The notes under the pieces were generated by a model. It was not told the DNA's origin. It did no database searches and worked only from the letters and a program-made list of their open reading frames with translations. Of a stretch of 64,000 bases of DNA, positions 62,988 to 64,000 are shown one piece after another. Made by a program: the position numbers and the translations under genes. Source of the stretch: Shewanella halotolerans (GTDB lineage: Bacteria > Pseudomonadota > Gammaproteobacteria > Enterobacterales > Shewanellaceae); contig NZ_CP080417.1 of assembly GCF_019457535.1 (NCBI RefSeq), positions 1,302,001 through 1,366,000 of the forward strand, written 5' to 3'. The number at the start of each line of letters is the position of its first letter. The first letter of the stretch is position 1.

Positions 62988-64000
62988 GTGGTCACTCAGT
63001 GGGATAATCAACAAGATCATCATTCATTTGCCAATGTGGACGCCCTGCGGGTCACGCATTTGAGCCTAGCCCTCGAGGTCGATTTTGCGGCGCAGCAACT
63101 CATAGGTAGCGCCAAGCTTAACTTAGATTATCGCGAGCAAGATTGCCGTGTCCTCTACTTAGATACCCGTGAGCTCACCATCATCGGCGTGCAGGACGAG
63201 GCCGGCAATGCCTTGGTCTATCGACTGGATGAGCAAGATGCGGTGCGCGGGCAGCGCCTGGCGATCGAACTGAGCTCGCCAAGTAAACAGATCACTGTGC
63301 AGTATCATACCTCGCCCTCGGCTCAGGGGCTGCAGTGGCTGTCGCCGGAGCAGACCAGTGGTAAGCAGTTGCCGTTTCTCTTCAGTCAGTCGCAGCCGAT
63401 CAACGCTCGCAGCTGGATCCCTCTGCAAGACAGCCCCAAGGCGAGAATCACCTTCGACGCCAAGATCACAGTGCCGCCAGGCATGCGCGCCGTGATGAGC
63501 GCCATGAACTGCGGCGATGCGCCGTTAACGGGTGAGTTTAGCTTCGAGATGGAAAAGCCTATCCCGACCCATCTGCTGGCGATTGCCGTTGGAGACCTAC
63601 ACTTTGGCGCTATCGGCCCGCGCACCGGCGTTTATGCCGAGCCCGAGGTGCTATCTGCGGCGGTGAAGGAGTTTGAAGATACCGAGAAGATGGTGGAGAT
63701 CGCCGAGTCCCTGCTAGGCCCCTATGCCTGGGATCGCTACGACATGCTAATCCTACCGCCAAGCTTTCCCTTCGGCGGCATGGAAAATCCAAGGCTCGCC
63801 TTCATGACCCCCACACTCATCGCCGGCGATAAGAGCCTGGTCTCTACCGTCGCCCACGAACTGGCCCACTCCTGGACGGGCAATCTGGTGAGCAACGCCA
63901 CCTGGCGTGATCTCTGGTTAAACGAAGGCTTTACCACCTATTTCACTAACCGCATCGTCGAGGCCGTGTATGGCAAGGAGCTGGCCGAGCTGGAGGTAGT
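62988..64000 (+). CDS. M1-family aminopeptidase (5' part, cut by window end)
   Basis: At least 337 residues; the frame is open to the window edge, so the C-terminal part is missing. The N-terminal M1 beta-domain is followed by the exopeptidase motif GGMEN (263-267), the zinc motif HELAH (290-294) and Glu313 (NEGF), 19 residues later as required. The sequence is closer to the leukotriene-A4-hydrolase-like aminopeptidases than to PepN. There is no signal peptide, so it is probably cytoplasmic. The start is GTG with AAGGA at 7 nt. Confidence 0.9.
   Translation, partial: MVTQWDNQQDHHSFANVDALRVTHLSLALEVDFAAQQLIGSAKLNLDYREQDCRVLYLDTRELTIIGVQDEAGNALVYRLDEQDAVRGQRLAIELSSPSKQITVQYHTSPSAQGLQWLSPEQTSGKQLPFLFSQSQPINARSWIPLQDSPKARITFDAKITVPPGMRAVMSAMNCGDAPLTGEFSFEMEKPIPTHLLAIAVGDLHFGAIGPRTGVYAEPEVLSAAVKEFEDTEKMVEIAESLLGPYAWDRYDMLILPPSFPFGGMENPRLAFMTPTLIAGDKSLVSTVAHELAHSWTGNLVSNATWRDLWLNEGFTTYFTNRIVEAVYGKELAELEV

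Overview
The window looks like chromosome of a marine gammaproteobacterium, most likely Shewanella. This is an inference from the protein sequences and from gene neighbourhoods: phoB-phoR-pstS next to a general porin, gcvA-ygdD-rlmM, ppnN-xni, xseB-ispA-dxs, Na+-type stator genes pomA-pomB, an NAD-type isocitrate dehydrogenase and many c-di-GMP proteins. No rRNA or tRNA gene was recognised.

Layout. 1-9.6 kb: a porin, a LysR regulator with a DUF819 membrane protein, then an AraC-type regulator divergent from a periplasmic thiol-redox pair (a two-domain TlpA-like protein and a ScsB/DsbD-like electron transporter), and a PAP2 phosphatase fused to an outer-membrane barrel. 10-25 kb: trhP, an HDOD protein, two GGDEF-EAL proteins, a thioesterase, a solute-binding-like protein, an RhlE-type helicase, a CobW-type GTPase, a MATE exporter, a TPR-TonB protein and nadK. 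25-38 kb is core: grpE behind a sigma32-type promoter, xseB-ispA-dxs, pomAB behind a sigma28-type promoter, thiI, gcvA, a hydrolase-ygdD pair, rlmM and icd. 38-51.6 kb: an S9 peptidase, an isoprenylcysteine-methyltransferase-like protein, a DUF3192 protein, xni, ppnN, a diguanylate cyclase, a TPR protein with a decayed GGDEF domain, an M61 peptidase and rdgC. 51.8-56.6 kb is the phosphate-starvation block (porin, phoB, phoR, pstS). A four-half-site PhoB-box array lies ahead of pstS.

56.6-60.9 kb is an accessory island. It holds in-frame 102-bp tandem repeats, a dispersed palindromic element whose stems covary between two copies, and what looks like a remnant integron cassette array without an integrase. 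The array has a SUKH (SMI1/KNR4) immunity-like gene and a GNAT acetyltransferase, each ending inside an attC-like site. The third attC is split by an IS110/IS1111-type element. 60.9-64 kb returns to chromosomal genes: an esterase, a short M9 collagenase-like protease and the 5' part of an M1 aminopeptidase.

The most interesting material is in the island and in the dispersed inverted repeats at nadK-grpE and phoB-phoR. Functions come from reading motifs by eye. No database or folding software was used.
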